DNA from: Psychrobacillus sp. FSL H8-0483
GTDB taxonomy: Bacteria > Bacillota > Bacilli > Bacillales_A > Planococcaceae
Reading direction: 5' to 3'
Length of the DNA stretch: 64,000 nucleotides
NCBI RefSeq assembly: GCF_038637725.1
Contig: NZ_CP152052.1
Location: forward strand, 2,277,501-2,341,500
The position numbers and the translations under genes are program-made. The notes beneath the pieces are model-generated. The model ran no database searches. It was not told the DNA's origin and was given only the letters and a program-made list of their open reading frames with translations. Position 1 is the first letter of the stretch; each line of letters opens with the position of its first letter. This document shows, piece after piece, positions 1-9,240 of this stretch.

Positions 1-3000
1 CTTCTGGTGCTTCATTGTCCACGATAAGCGGATTGACATAAACATATGATTTCCCATCCTCATCGTGTGCAATCAGTTCCAGTATATAATCGCCTGCTGG
101 AAGCTTTATTGGAAGATCACTGATTGGATTGGCAGGATCATTTGTAAATGGTAAGACCGTACCGCTGAACGCACCAGTAAGATACACTTCTCTATCTAAT
201 TGTAATTTACTAATATTAGCTGTTCCTATGAACCCAACAGCTTTTCCTGTTTTACTGTCTTTTACAAGCACATCCATGGTTTTCATTGGGCTATTAATTT
301 TCATGATGATATGGATAATTTTGTCATTATATTGCCAGAAAGCTGTCGTATTTGTCACGGATGGTCTAGTCGTTTTGACATAATCAAATCCTTTTTCCGT
401 CACCATCACAGCAAATGGAATTTGATAGGTTTCGTCTGGATTGTTGGCATTGGTCACATGAATATACCCTTCATATCTTCCTCCCGCAGCGCTAGTTGGC
501 ACCGTCATATTAGGCTGGATCTCCTGTACCTGGCCGCTTCCCACTGTAATCGATGAAGGCACATTCAATGTAACACCGTTACTCACTGCATCTTGAATCC
601 CTTTACGCTCGCCGTGATACTCCACTTCAAGTGTAAAAGATTTTTCTTCTTGACTGTTGTTTTGAACCGTCACCTTTTTACTTGCTTCAATGGGTTGATC
701 ATCTTTTTTATAATACTTGCCGAATACAATGGAACCTGTTTCTTCATCAATTTCTACGACTTTACCATTTTCGATATTTTGTGTCTTATCCCATACTTTG
801 ATGGATGTATCTGCATGAACCCCTTGATAGGCATCGATTCGTCCCGCGCCCACTTCGTATACAGAATTATCCCCTTTTAAATCATCCGAAGTATTCATGA
901 GTGCCAATTTCACATCGAAAGGCGTGTATTCCGGATGCTCCTGTAAAATCAATGCGGCTGCACCTGCCACGTGTGGCGTAGCCATCGATGTTCCCGACAT
1001 ACGTACATAGGCATTCCCGTAATTAATACCGTCCTGCGGATCATTGATGAATTCCGGTGTTGTGGAGAATACGGACACACCTGGAGCGACTACATCCGGC
1101 TTGATATCATAATTTCCATTTACCGGTCCGCGTGAACTGAAATCAGCTAAATGATCGCCTTCTGTTTTTGTATTACTTAACGTTTCAAATGTGAAAGAAC
1201 CTTCACCTAGCTCCTTTAACCGCTCACCATCTGCTTTTGACAGGCGGAAAGACGGGATTAAACCGACCACCTCGCCCAAGTAGGCAGGTATTTGCCCGTC
1301 GACATTGTTGTACACAATCACTGATTTAGCCCCAGCATTTTTGGCGTTTTCGATTTTTTCATCAAACGCAAGTTCCCCGCGCTGAATCAACGCAATTTTC
1401 CCGCTGACATCTTTTCCTGTAAAATCATCTACTTTGCCCAGTCCCGCATATACAAATGGTAAAGATTGTCCTTGCAAATCTTCTAATTGGTCAGAAAAAT
1501 CTTTGCCCAGAAGTTGCAAATCTTCTAATTGGTGAGACAACTCCTTCTTCTTATCTTCTAATTTAGAAGAAAAATCTGTGTCGAAGCGTTTTGAATCTTC
1601 TAATTGAGAAGAAGAGTCCTCACTGTCAAGCTTTGAATCTTCTAATTGAGAGGAAAGGTCCTCACTGTCAAGCTTTGAATCTTCTAATTGAGAAGAAAGG
1701 TCCTCACTGTCAAGCTTTGAATCTTCTAATTGATGAAAAAGGTCTTCGCCTTGACGTTGCAAATTATCATTTTCATTTGTGAAAACGCTCCCACTAAATG
1801 TAGGAATGGTCATCGAAACATCGCTCGCCCCGACTGAAATACCGAGAGCCGCTGTTCCTGGTGAACCAAGCGTTTTTTCGTTCGGACCGGCGTTTCCTGC
1901 AGCAACGACGGCCACTACGCCTGAAAGCATAGCATTATTTACTGCGACAGAAGTGGCGTATAAAGGATCGTTCGTCGCGGCGCCGAGCGATAAATTAATG
2001 ACATCCATGTCATCTGCAATCGCTTGATCGATTCCAGCAAGTATTCCCGCTGTATTTCCTCCACCCCAAGGTCCCAATACTCGATAAGCATATAAATCTA
2101 CTTCCGGTGCTACCCCTTTCACAGCATAGTCCACATCATTTTTCTGTTGGGCTGCAATCGTCCCTGCGACATGTGTTCCATGATTCGTATAATACACATA
2201 ACCTGGTTCTATTGGCTCGCCAGCATCGATCCAATCCTGATAGGTCGTTTCCATCGGATCAGCATCATCATCTACAAAATCATATCCTCCTCTATAAACA
2301 CCTTTTAAGTCTGGATGATTGTAGTCAATCCCTGTATCCAGCACACCGACTTTAATGCCTTTCCCCTTAATATTCTCGGCATGAAGCTTATCCACGCCTA
2401 TTTGCGGAATACTATCTCCCATTTTAGGTTCAATGGCTTCTTGCGTTTCTACCGGTGGATTTACTTTTACCTCGTAATCTTTAAAGATATGTTTAACTAC
2501 ACCAGATTGCAGCAAATCTTTTACTGCCATACCAGGTAACGTCATCGCTACACCGTTGATGGCATTTTTATATTCTCTTGTAATGTTTACATCTTCCACG
2601 TTGTATTCGGTCGTGTCCTTCTTCACTTTCAATGCTTGCACATGCTCTTTAAAAGCTTTGTGTGATTGCTCCACTTTTTCATTTGCAGTAGCAGTAGATA
2701 GTTCTTTTCCTTTCGCGGCTTGCTTCATCACTTCAATTTTCACTGGTGCCTGTTCGAATTCCACGATGACTTTGACTAATTCAGGGCTATTCACATTAAT
2801 ATCCGGAGAAATCGTAAAGCCTGTACTCGTCTCTAATTGCTCTAACGCATTTCGTTGTTCCTCAGTCAGGGTCTTTAGAATTTCTTCCGCATGATCAACT
2901 GATTTCAACTCATATGGGCTTTCTGCCAATACGTTATATGGTGTACCTGGAGATAATAACAGTCCAACCGCTAACGATCCTGTCATGATTTTATTGAATT

Positions 3001-3013
3001 TTTTCCTCATCAT
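1..3013 (-). CDS. Protease A: secreted subtilisin-like serine protease (S8), 3' end outside window
   Basis: Extracellular S8 endopeptidase, partial because the C-terminus lies before base 1. The protein starts MMRKKFNKIMTG behind an AAAAAGGGG ribosome site, with a signal peptide ending near VLAES. An I9-type prodomain follows, then the catalytic Asp in VLDTGIDYNHPD, His in NHGTHVAG, the oxyanion Asn in VAAGNAGPNE and Ser in SGTSMATPHVAG. A protease-associated (PA) domain sits between the Asn and Ser blocks, preceded by four 14-residue QLEDSK-type repeats. It is a close paralog of protease B at 4576-8928 and differs by one extra repeat unit. Its regulator copy lies just upstream at 3216-3845. 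The family call is certain; the substrate is not known. Confidence 0.95.
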   Translation of the reverse strand, partial: MMRKKFNKIMTGSLAVGLLLSPGTPYNVLAESPYELKSVDHAEEILKTLTEEQRNALEQLETSTGFTISPDINVNSPELVKVIVEFEQAPVKIEVMKQAAKGKELSTATANEKVEQSHKAFKEHVQALKVKKDTTEYNVEDVNITREYKNAINGVAMTLPGMAVKDLLQSGVVKHIFKDYEVKVNPPVETQEAIEPKMGDSIPQIGVDKLHAENIKGKGIKVGVLDTGIDYNHPDLKGVYRGGYDFVDDDADPMETTYQDWIDAGEPIEPGYVYYTNHGTHVAGTIAAQQKNDVDYAVKGVAPEVDLYAYRVLGPWGGGNTAGILAGIDQAIADDMDVINLSLGAATNDPLYATSVAVNNAMLSGVVAVVAAGNAGPNEKTLGSPGTAALGISVGASDVSMTIPTFSGSVFTNENDNLQRQGEDLFHQLEDSKLDSEDLSSQLEDSKLDSEDLSSQLEDSKLDSEDSSSQLEDSKRFDTDFSSKLEDKKKELSHQLEDLQLLGKDFSDQLEDLQGQSLPFVYAGLGKVDDFTGKDVSGKIALIQRGELAFDEKIENAKNAGAKSVIVYNNVDGQIPAYLGEVVGLIPSFRLSKADGERLKELGEGSFTFETLSNTKTEGDHLADFSSRGPVNGNYDIKPDVVAPGVSVFSTTPEFINDPQDGINYGNAYVRMSGTSMATPHVAGAAALILQEHPEYTPFDVKLALMNTSDDLKGDNSVYEVGAGRIDAYQGVHADTSIKVWDKTQNIENGKVVEIDEETGSIVFGKYYKKDDQPIEASKKVTVQNNSQEEKSFTLEVEYHGERKGIQDAVSNGVTLNVPSSITVGSGQVQEIQPNMTVPTSAAGGRYEGYIHVTNANNPDETYQIPFAVMVTEKGFDYVKTTRPSVTNTTAFWQYNDKIIHIIMKINSPMKTMDVLVKDSKTGKAVGFIGTANISKLQLDREVYLTGAFSGTVLPFTNDPANPISDLPIKLPAGDYILELIAHDEDGKSYVYVNPLIVDNEAPE
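1472..1732 (-). repeat. 14-residue (42 bp) tandem repeats inside protease A
   Basis: In-frame coding repeats with unit QLEDSKLDSEDLSS. Two units are identical at protein level and a third differs at one residue; then come a diverged QLED unit, an 11-residue KLED unit and two QLEDLQ units. The tract totals 87 residues against 73 in protease B. The difference is exactly one 14-residue unit, as expected for slippage or unequal crossover. The tract lies between the catalytic Asn block and the PA domain. Confidence 0.9.
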
Positions 3014-3125
3014 AATACCGCATCCCCTTTTTCTAATGTAATTGTCATTTTCCTCTCCCAAAATTCTTCTTCCTTATCATCCCATATTTATAATTTTGCG
3101 AATATATAGTGAAAGGTGTAAATTT

Positions 3126-3178
3126 CTTAGCTATTGGTTTTAAACCAGATAAAACAAAAGTACTATTCCAATTACTTG
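3126..3178 (-). promoter_or_regulatory. Conserved block upstream of protease A (candidate operator)
   Basis: On the minus strand it contains TGGTTTAAAACCAATAGC, a near-palindrome followed by AGCTAAG and an AT-rich run, about 110-150 bases before the protease start. Matching blocks precede protease B (9094-9141) and protease C (12895-12938). Its position between regulator and protease genes suggests a binding site for the LuxR-type regulator. This is inferred from conservation only. Confidence 0.45.
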
Positions 3179-3215
3179 TCTTAAAGCTGAATAATAAAGT
3201 ACAGGACATTTTTAG

Positions 3216-3845
3216 TTAAGAGAAGGGAACAAGTTGATTTCGAACGGCATAAATGATTGCTTGTGTACGGCTTTTCACATTCAGCTTTCTAAAAATGTTA
3301 TTGATGTGAATTTTAACATTCTTGTCACTGATAAATAGGGCTTCAGAAATTTCTTTATTACTAAGACCTTTGACCAATTCAAATAGGACTTCTTTTTCAC
3401 GCTCTGTTAGGATATTTCCGTTTAGTTCCTGGTGATGATATGTTACCAACTTTTTTGTCATGCTAGGATTAATAACAGAATTTCCTTGTGATACCATTCG
3501 AATGGCAGCTAGCACTTGTTCAGATGATGTATCTTTCAATAAATAGCCGTCTGCACCCGCTCGAAGTGCTTCCATCAAGTATTCTTCATCTTCAAACATA
3601 GTTAATACGAGAACTCGGCAGTTCGGATACTGACTTTTCACGAGTGATGTGACCTCAATTCCATTTTTTCCTGGAAGATTAATGTCCATCAAAATACAAT
3701 CCGGTTGAAACTCTTCTACTTTCTTCAACACCTCATCCCCGGAAATAGCCTCTCCTACAACTTGGATGTCGGATTCAAGAGCCAATATACTTCGAATTCC
3801 ATCACGCAAGACCGTATGATCATCCACTAATAATATTTGAATCAT
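3216..3845 (-). CDS. LuxR/NarL-family response regulator, duplicated copy without its kinase
   Basis: DNA-binding response regulator of 209 aa. The receiver domain has the acidic pair VDDH near residue 8, phospho-acceptor Asp54 in ILMDINLPGK and Lys in YLLKD. The C-terminal GerE-type helix-turn-helix starts at LTEREKEVLFEL. I chose the start at MIQILLVDD, matching the paralog at 12966-13595, with GAGGGAAG upstream; the longer frame begins in unrelated sequence. The two copies are nearly identical. Here only a short scrap matching the kinase 3' end (about 3866-3890) remains upstream, so the kinase was lost when the unit was duplicated. It probably answers to the remaining kinase or acts alone, and likely controls the neighbouring protease. 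Confidence 0.93.
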   Translation of the reverse strand: MIQILLVDDHTVLRDGIRSILALESDIQVVGEAISGDEVLKKVEEFQPDCILMDINLPGKNGIEVTSLVKSQYPNCRVLVLTMFEDEEYLMEALRAGADGYLLKDTSSEQVLAAIRMVSQGNSVINPSMTKKLVTYHHQELNGNILTEREKEVLFELVKGLSNKEISEALFISDKNVKIHINNIFRKLNVKSRTQAIIYAVRNQLVPFS

Positions 3846-4087
3846 GATAATCTTCCCTCGTTTCTTAAATCCGGAATTAACAATGTAATTAAATAGATTC
3901 CATAACTCAGAGCCCTTATGGCTCATGGACTTTAAACACAGTAAAAGGAGGACCTCCCCAAATGTCGTAATGAGTTAATGACTAAACAAACTCTTAAACA
4001 AGAAGGAGGGCTCCTAGATAGGCTACACTTAGTAGAACAGAATAGGGCTTGTAAACTTAGACTATTAACTTAAGGGAGCGTACTCCT

Positions 4088-4426
4088 ATGACACTTCAAG
4101 GTCGAACTTTTACATCAGAAATTTAACCCGCAATCAGTGAAGCTTTATGAAAATGGTAAATCTGTTGCGGACTTTACTAGAGAATATGTTATTACGCATT
4201 CTGCGTTTGATCGTTGGATTAAATATCATTAGGAAACATAAATAACTCAAGTAAACGAACTAGCTCGATTACGCAAAGAAAATAAACATTAACTATTGGA
4301 AAATGATTTTAAAGCAAGCAACGCTGAATATGGGACGAATGTGGATTGGTTTACAATAACAAACTGTTCAGGAAGAAATTAAATAGCCTTAGCCCTCAAG
4401 AATACAGGGCTAAGGCTGCTAAATAA
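4088..4426 (+). pseudogene. IS3-family transposase remnant (orfA piece plus orfB tail)
   Basis: Starts as MTLQGRTFTSEI and then needs a frame change to continue as KFNPQSVKLYENGKSVADF and HSAFDRWIKYH, the typical IS3 OrfA helix-turn-helix. A broken leucine-zipper-like part follows (ELARLRKENK...LLEND). The end, 4370-4426, reads KLNSLSPQEYRAKAAK and stop, which is the C-terminus of an IS3 OrfB. The integrase core between the two is missing. The element is dead, and it sits at the junction between the duplicated protease-regulator units. Confidence 0.75.
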
Positions 4427-4575
4427 CCACTTTTTAATTACTATCTACTTGAAAGGGGGTAGTCCAGAATATAGAAATCATCTTCTTTTCTGGTTTTACC
4501 TTTTTTGTCATTTAGAAAGAGAGCATTTTACTTTGTGTCCCCTACTTTTATGAACATCCCTAATGAGAATTATGT

Positions 4576-7500
4576 TTATTGCTTCAGCTCGAGACCGATC
4601 AGGCGTAGGAAGTATTCCAGCCCTTTCTTACCAATTTTTTCTTTCGGTTGTTTACCAGTAGGTGCGTCAGGTCCCTTCGTTAAGAAGTTTTTCTCAATTA
4701 AACGAACGTCCGCTTCATCTACCACACCATCTTGATTGATATCTTGTGACACGATGGATGAATCCTTCGTACCATATGCATCCACGACACTCTGGACGTC
4801 GAAAATATCAACCATTTTGTCGTCGTTAACATCCCCTGCAATACTTCTCTGAGTAAATCTTATAGATTGTCCACGTAGCTCTCCTTTTTCATTATAGCCG
4901 GGTATGAACTTCTTCATCACTTTAAGATGCCCCGGAATATCGATAACAATTGAATATTCTTGATCGCTAGCCGGGATATCATTGATCTTGTAAGTTCCAC
5001 CCTTCTCAATAGTTCCTGGATACTTTTTACCGCTTCTGGAAAGAGCATATACTTGTGCACCTATTTTTGAATAATCCGCTTTTTTCAAGTATTCTCCTTG
5101 CCCTGGTCCTCCAGAAATCAGAAATGCTTGCGGCGAGATGTTTCCATACACCTGTGTATGTTTAGAAATCATCTTAAGCTGCTCAGTGTTGTAATAAGGA
5201 ATGGTCGTGTTTGCTGTTTGTCCTGATTTTTTATAAGACGCCTTCTGCACCATAAATCCAGGTAAAACATTGTAATATTCATCATTCACAACTTTAAACG
5301 TTACATTGAGGAATGGTATATCTCCATCAAATCCACTGTATACATTTCCAGTAATGGAAGCACCTATATTCAAAGTATTACTATGTGCACCTTCCGTCAC
5401 AACTGGCTCATGGAGTGATACCTGTAACCCTTTTTCCTTTGCATATTGTTTGACAGCATTATTCAGATTCACATTCGCAAACTTGAACAATTCTTTGTTG
5501 AACCCAACATTAAATTCTCCGGATACAAGCTGCTTCACATTATTAAGACTGAGTGTCATCGTAACGTTATCGCCGACTTTCAACTCTTTCTTATCATGAC
5601 TGGTAGTAGCATATTCCGTCCCTTCTTTTAGGAAGAAATAGTTTTGTGTATCAACTGCAGTTGCAAGATCAGATGTTCTCAAATTCAAATTCAAAGGTTG
5701 TTTTGCAAAATCACTCGCTTCAATTCCGATTTTCACATCTCCATTTGACTCGATCGGGAAGAACCCGCTTACGAATCCAGAGTTTGCGTAGTAAGCCATC
5801 AAGTTGGACGATTGATCGAAGTCCAATCCTTTAGCTTTTAATAGATCCACTGTCGCATCCTTAGCTGTTCCATGCAGCCACAATGCTCTTTGACCATCTT
5901 CTACTGTAAACATAGAATCATTGACTTCGATTACACCTGGTTTGATATTCATGTTCACTTCTGGTGCTGTATTGTCCACGATCAGCAGATTATCAAAAGC
6001 ATATGATCCACCTTCCCCATCGTGCGCAATCAGTCCCAGTGTATATTCGCCTGATGGAAGCTTTACAGTATAATCACTGATTGGGTTGGAAGGATCATTT
6101 GTAAATGGATAGACCATACCTGCGAACGCACCCACAAGGAAAGTTTCCGTATCTACAAGTAATCTACTCACATCAACAGTTCCTAAGAAGCCAACAGCTT
6201 TTCCTGTTTCACTATCTTTTACAAGTACATCCATGGTTTTCATTGGACTATTCATCTTCATGATGACATGAATGAGGGTGTCATTCAGTTCCCAGAAAGG
6301 CGTCATATTTGTGACGGATGGTCTAGTCGTTTTGACATATTCAAACCCTTTTTCCGTCACCATGACAGCAAATGGAATTTGATAGGTTTCGTCTGGATTG
6401 TTGGCATTGGTCACATGAATATACCCTTCATATCTTCCGTCCGCAGCGCTGGTTGGTATCGTTATTTTGGGCTGAAGCTCTTGTACTTGGCCGCCTCCCA
6501 CTGTAATCGATGAAGGAACATCCACTGTAACACCGTTATTCACAGCATCTTGAATCCCTGTACGCTCACCGTGATATTCCACTTCTAGTGTATAAGATTT
6601 TTCTTCCTGGCTGTTGTTTTGAACCGTCACCTTTTTACTTGCCTCAATGGGTTGATCATCTTTTTTATAATGTTTGCCGAATACAATGGAGCCTGTTAGT
6701 TCGTCAATTTCCACGACGTTTCCATTCTCGATATTTTGTGTCTTATCCCACACTTTGATGGAGGTATCTGTATGAACCGCTTGATAAGCATCGATTCGTC
6801 CTGCACCCACTTCGTATACAGAATTATCCCCTTGCAAATCATCTGAAGTATTCATGAGTACCGATTTCACATCGAAAGGCGTGTATTCTGGATTCTCCTG
6901 TAAAATCAATGCGGCTACACCTGCCACATGTGGCGAGGCCATCGATGTCCCCGACACACGTACGTAGGCATTCTCGTAATTCATGCCGTCCTGTGGATCA
7001 TTGATGAATTCCGGTGTCGTGGAGAATATGGACACACCTGGAGCGACTACATCCGGCTTGATATCATAATTTCCTTCTACCGGCCCGCGTGAACTGAAAT
7101 CTGCTAAATGATCGCCTTCTGTTTTTGTATTACTTAACGTTTCAAATGTGAAAGAACCTTCTTCTAGCTCCTTTAACCGCTCACCATCTGCTTTTGACAG
7201 GCGGAAAGACGGGATTAAACCGACGACCTCGCCCAAGTAGGCAGGTATTTGCGCGTCGACATTGTTATACACAATCACTGATTTAGCCCCAGCGTTTTTG
7301 GCGTTTTTGATTTTTTCATCAAACGCAAGTTCCCCGCGCTGAATCAACGCAATTTTCCCGCTGACATCTTTTCCTGTAAAATCATCTACTTTACCCAGTC
7401 CCACATATACAAATGGTAAAGATTGTCCTTGTAAATCTTCTAATTGGTCTGAAAAATCTTTGCCCAGAAGTTGCAAATCTTCTAATTGGTGAGACAACTC

Positions 7501-8928
7501 CTTCTTTTTATCTTCTAATTTAGAAGAAAAATCTTTGACGAAGGATTTTGAATCTTCTAGTTGAGGAGAAAGTTCCTCGCTGATAAGTTTTGAATCTTCT
7601 AATTGAGAAGAAAGGTTCTCACTGTCAAGCTTTGAATCTTCTAATTGATGAAAAAGGTCTTCGTCTTGACGTTGCAAATTATCATTTCCATTAGTGAAAA
7701 CGCTTCCACTAAATGTAGGAATGGTCATGGAAACATCGCTCGCCCCGACTGAAATACCGAGAGCCGCTGCTCCTGGAGAACCAAGCGTTTTTTCGTTCGG
7801 ACCGGCGTTTCCTGCAGCAACGACGGTCACCACGCCTGAAAGCATAGCATTATTTACTGCGACAGAAGTGGCGTATAAAGGATTGTTCGTCGCGGCACCG
7901 AGCGACATATTGATGACGTCCATGCCATCTGTAATCGCTTGATCGATTCCAGCAAGTATTCCCGCTGTATTTCCTCCACCCCAAACTCCCAATACTCGAT
8001 AAGCATATAAATCTACTTCCGGTGCTACCCCTTTCACAGCATAATCCACACCGTTTTTCTGTTGGGCTGCAATCGTCCCTGCGACATGTGTTCCATGGCT
8101 TGTGTAATACACTAAACCAGGATATGTTGGCTTGCCAGCATTAATCCAATCCTCGTAGGTCGTTTCCATCGGATCTGCATCATCATCTACAAAATCATAT
8201 CCGCCCTTATAAACATCTTTTAAGTCTGGATGATTGTAGTCAATCCCTGTATCTAGCACACCGACTTTAATGCCTTTCCCCTTAATATTCTCGGCATGAA
8301 GCTTATCCACGCCAATTTGCGGAATACTATCCGCCATTTTAGGATCAATGGCTTCTTGCGTTTCAACCGGTGGATCTACTTTTACCTCGTAATCTTTAAA
8401 GATATGTTTAACAACACCAGATTGCAGCAAATCTTTTACTGCTATACCAGGTAACGTCATCGCTACACCGTTGATGGCATTTTTATATTCTCTTGTAATG
8501 TTTACATCTTCCACTTTGTATTCGGTCGTGTCCTTCTTCACTTTCAATGCTTGCACATGCTCTTTAAAAGCTTTGTGTGATTGCTCCACTTTTTCATTTG
8601 CAGTAGCAGAAGATAGTTCTTTTCCTTTCGCTGCTTGCTTCATCACGTCAATTTTCGCTGGTGCCTGTTCGAATTCCACGATGACTTTGACTAATTCAGG
8701 GCTATTTGCATCAATATCCGGAGAAATCGTAAAGCCTGTACTCGTCTCTAATTGCTCTAACGCCTTTCGTTGTTCCTCAGTCAGGGTCTTTAGAATTTCT
8801 TCCGCATGATCAACTGATTTCAACTCATATGGGCTTTCTGCCAATACGTTATATGGAGCACCTTGAGATAATAACAGTCCAGCAGCTAACGTTCCTGTCA
8901 TGATTTTATTAATTTTTCTCCTCTTCAT
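4576..8928 (-). CDS. Protease B: secreted S8 protease with PA, cohesin-like and dockerin-like modules
   Basis: Extracellular serine endopeptidase of 1450 aa. Start chosen at MKRRKINKIM, where AAAAGGGG lies eight bases upstream, rather than 51 codons further up, because protease A aligns from here. Signal peptide 1-30; I9-like prodomain about 77-185; catalytic Asp226, His278 and Ser662 with oxyanion Asn374; LED repeats 428-502; PA domain about 503-600. The long C-terminal part holds beta-rich modules, then a cohesin-like stretch about 1125-1260 (VGDNVTMTLSLNNV...) and two EF-hand-type dockerin loops near the end (GDVNDDKMVDIFD and QDINQDGVVDEAD). Most like Vpr-type subtilases in its core. Cohesin plus dockerin on one chain is unusual and could allow self-assembly or docking at the cell surface. 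Confidence 0.95.
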   Translation of the reverse strand: MKRRKINKIMTGTLAAGLLLSQGAPYNVLAESPYELKSVDHAEEILKTLTEEQRKALEQLETSTGFTISPDIDANSPELVKVIVEFEQAPAKIDVMKQAAKGKELSSATANEKVEQSHKAFKEHVQALKVKKDTTEYKVEDVNITREYKNAINGVAMTLPGIAVKDLLQSGVVKHIFKDYEVKVDPPVETQEAIDPKMADSIPQIGVDKLHAENIKGKGIKVGVLDTGIDYNHPDLKDVYKGGYDFVDDDADPMETTYEDWINAGKPTYPGLVYYTSHGTHVAGTIAAQQKNGVDYAVKGVAPEVDLYAYRVLGVWGGGNTAGILAGIDQAITDGMDVINMSLGAATNNPLYATSVAVNNAMLSGVVTVVAAGNAGPNEKTLGSPGAAALGISVGASDVSMTIPTFSGSVFTNGNDNLQRQDEDLFHQLEDSKLDSENLSSQLEDSKLISEELSPQLEDSKSFVKDFSSKLEDKKKELSHQLEDLQLLGKDFSDQLEDLQGQSLPFVYVGLGKVDDFTGKDVSGKIALIQRGELAFDEKIKNAKNAGAKSVIVYNNVDAQIPAYLGEVVGLIPSFRLSKADGERLKELEEGSFTFETLSNTKTEGDHLADFSSRGPVEGNYDIKPDVVAPGVSIFSTTPEFINDPQDGMNYENAYVRVSGTSMASPHVAGVAALILQENPEYTPFDVKSVLMNTSDDLQGDNSVYEVGAGRIDAYQAVHTDTSIKVWDKTQNIENGNVVEIDELTGSIVFGKHYKKDDQPIEASKKVTVQNNSQEEKSYTLEVEYHGERTGIQDAVNNGVTVDVPSSITVGGGQVQELQPKITIPTSAADGRYEGYIHVTNANNPDETYQIPFAVMVTEKGFEYVKTTRPSVTNMTPFWELNDTLIHVIMKMNSPMKTMDVLVKDSETGKAVGFLGTVDVSRLLVDTETFLVGAFAGMVYPFTNDPSNPISDYTVKLPSGEYTLGLIAHDGEGGSYAFDNLLIVDNTAPEVNMNIKPGVIEVNDSMFTVEDGQRALWLHGTAKDATVDLLKAKGLDFDQSSNLMAYYANSGFVSGFFPIESNGDVKIGIEASDFAKQPLNLNLRTSDLATAVDTQNYFFLKEGTEYATTSHDKKELKVGDNVTMTLSLNNVKQLVSGEFNVGFNKELFKFANVNLNNAVKQYAKEKGLQVSLHEPVVTEGAHSNTLNIGASITGNVYSGFDGDIPFLNVTFKVVNDEYYNVLPGFMVQKASYKKSGQTANTTIPYYNTEQLKMISKHTQVYGNISPQAFLISGGPGQGEYLKKADYSKIGAQVYALSRSGKKYPGTIEKGGTYKINDIPASDQEYSIVIDIPGHLKVMKKFIPGYNEKGELRGQSIRFTQRSIAGDVNDDKMVDIFDVQSVVDAYGTKDSSIVSQDINQDGVVDEADVRLIEKNFLTKGPDAPTGKQPKEKIGKKGLEYFLRLIGLELKQ
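7429..7647 (-). repeat. 14-residue tandem repeats inside protease B
   Basis: Codes residues 428-500: three QLEDSK units (tails LDSENLSS, LISEELSP, SFVKDFSS), one 11-residue KLED unit and two QLEDLQ units. The units are more diverged than in protease A, so A has probably been re-homogenised or expanded more recently. Leucines are spaced 5-5-4, which is not a canonical coiled-coil heptad. Confidence 0.9.
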
Positions 8929-9093
8929 ACCGCATCCCCTTTTTCTGATGTAATTGTCATTTTTTTCTCCCAAAAGAGTGTTTCTTATAAACAAGTCATT
9001 TTCAGAAGAATTTATGTAAACTACTAAACTTGTTCTGTCCTTATCATCCCATATTCCGATTTTTCTGGATATAGAATACAAGAAGTAAAATTA

Positions 9094-9141
9094 TTAGCTA
9101 TTTGTTCTACACCTGCATAAAACAAAAGTACTATTCCACGA
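9094..9141 (-). promoter_or_regulatory. Conserved block upstream of protease B (candidate operator)
   Basis: Second copy of the block shared by the three protease genes (GTAGAACAAATAGCTAA core on the minus strand, then AT-rich). The 311-base gap 8929-9240 holds this block, the protease B start region and the terminator of protease C, and no gene. Confidence 0.4.
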
Positions 9142-9198
9142 CTTTTTATTTAATCATTCATCTTTTGCGTATAAAAATGGCACCATGCACAGGGCGTG

Positions 9199-9232
9199 AA
9201 TAAACCCAAGTGAATCATCCTCACTTGGGTCG
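9199..9232 (-). terminator. Rho-independent terminator after protease C
   Basis: Minus-strand hairpin with ten-base arms ACCCAAGTGA and TCACTTGGGT around a seven-base loop, followed by TTTATT. It begins about ten bases after the stop codon of the gene at 9241-12786. Confidence 0.8.
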
Positions 9233-9240
9233 CAATCGGT

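Noticed and set aside
1472-1732. Regular 42-base repeats that might be taken for a CRISPR array
   Set aside because: The repeats are contiguous, in frame and translated as QLED units; there are no unique spacers and no cas genes.
2556-2894. Open frames on the plus strand opposite proteases A and B (also 8471-8809, 7694-7942, 1779-2027), conserved between the two copies
   Set aside because: Their conservation follows from the paralogous coding sequence on the other strand; no ribosome sites and composition mirrors the real genes.
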